In this document: positions 63,538 through 64,000 of the stretch, one piece after another
Numbering within the stretch: position 1 is the first letter of the stretch
Layout of the letters: every line of letters begins with the position of its first letter
Assembly: GCF_000237925.1 (NCBI RefSeq)
Contig: NC_031497.1
Coordinates: 26,204,205-26,268,204 of the forward strand
Direction of reading: 5' to 3'
From: Schistosoma mansoni
Taxonomy: Eukaryota > Platyhelminthes > Trematoda > Strigeidida > Schistosomatidae
Length of the DNA stretch: 64,000 nucleotides
Program-made: the position numbers and the translations under genes
Notes under the pieces: generated by a model
Databases searched by the model: none
What the model was told of the DNA's origin: nothing
The model's input: only the letters and a program-made list of their open reading frames with translations

Positions 63538-64000
63538 TACGACTACAGGACCACCTGTATTCTCGAAAGCGGGCCGAATTGCTCCCAAAAAGCTGAGGTA
63601 GGCTAAAGACGAATTCGACCATCAAACAGATCATGGGCATCCCCCTTTAAAATAGTCTTTAAAATAGACAGAAACGACTAGCGTCCAACTGGTGACTATC
63701 GGCAAATAAATGCGTAAATCATTTCTGATCGTCACCCGTTACCTCACATTCATGATTTGATAGCTACTTGTAAAGTTACGACTGTTTTTCGACAATCGAC
63801 TTAGTTAATGTGTACAGCCGAATTCCTGTGGCTGCTGACAACATCACTAAAACTGATATCATCACTCCTTTTGGTCTCTATGAAGTTTTGCGCATTCCAT
63901 TTGGCTTAAAAATGCTGCACGAACTTTTCAGAGATTAATCCATGACGTTTTTCGAGGTCTCAACTTAGTACATGCGTATTTTGATGACTGCTTGATTGCA
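63538..64000 (+). mobile_element. Decayed CsRn1-like Gypsy RT piece, cut by window end
   Basis: Plus-strand coding remnants occur in RT order: TTGPPVFSKAGRIAPKKLR near 63541, GDYRQINA near 63690, DRHPLPHIHDL near 63735, TPFGLYEVLRIPFGLK near 63870, and a final stretch with a YFDD-type box near 63980. This is the N-terminal half of a Ty3/Gypsy RT of CsRn1/Boudicca type. It is broken in several places. It might belong to the same old element as the gag-protease piece at 54-55 kb, separated by later insertions, but that is inference. Confidence 0.75.

Overview
The window reads as AT-rich genomic DNA of a blood fluke (Schistosoma-like trematode). The grounds are SINEs whose hammerhead ribozymes match the S. 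mansoni Sm-alpha type, RTE-clade LINEs, a Penelope-like element, Ty3/Gypsy LTR elements of CsRn1/Boudicca-like and Mag-like type, a 39-nt intron in a host gene, and splice acceptors lying a few bases before start codons. No database was searched; all family names come from motif recognition.

Host genes are sparse. Three loci (8.3-12.3 kb minus, 19.5-21.4 kb minus, 33.8-36.5 kb plus) appear to be paralogues encoding small secreted proteins of about 107 residues. All three have a middle exon of exactly 154 nt with the same splice phases, and the first two have a complete signal peptide exon, middle exon and short terminal exon. I do not recognise the family. At 44.4-45.2 kb lies an apparently intact two-exon NAA40 (NatD histone N-alpha-acetyltransferase). 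A possible isolated terminal exon lies at 61.5-61.7 kb.

The rest is mostly mobile DNA. 0-8 kb: a LINE ORF1-like piece, a Penelope fragment, solo LTRs and a degraded endonuclease/RT LINE. 8-36 kb: the three small genes, with introns and flanks packed with SINEs (often fold-back or tandem dimers), 5'-truncated RTE LINEs with 9-14 bp target duplications, a solo LTR with a 5-bp duplication, and copies of an unclassified retroposon of about 530 bp. 36-51 kb: two almost identical 3.9-kb RTE LINEs facing each other, with NAA40 in the 2.8-kb loop between them. 51-64 kb: Gypsy territory, with a decayed CsRn1-like gag-protease piece, a solo LTR, a young Mag-like Gypsy element with 164-bp LTRs (57.1-61.3 kb) and a further CsRn1-like RT piece at the window end.

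The most interesting points are the unnamed three-exon secreted family, the NAA40 gene inside a large LINE palindrome whose arms share the same inactivating changes, and three differently headed SINE families that each carry a hammerhead ribozyme, several with an intact core.
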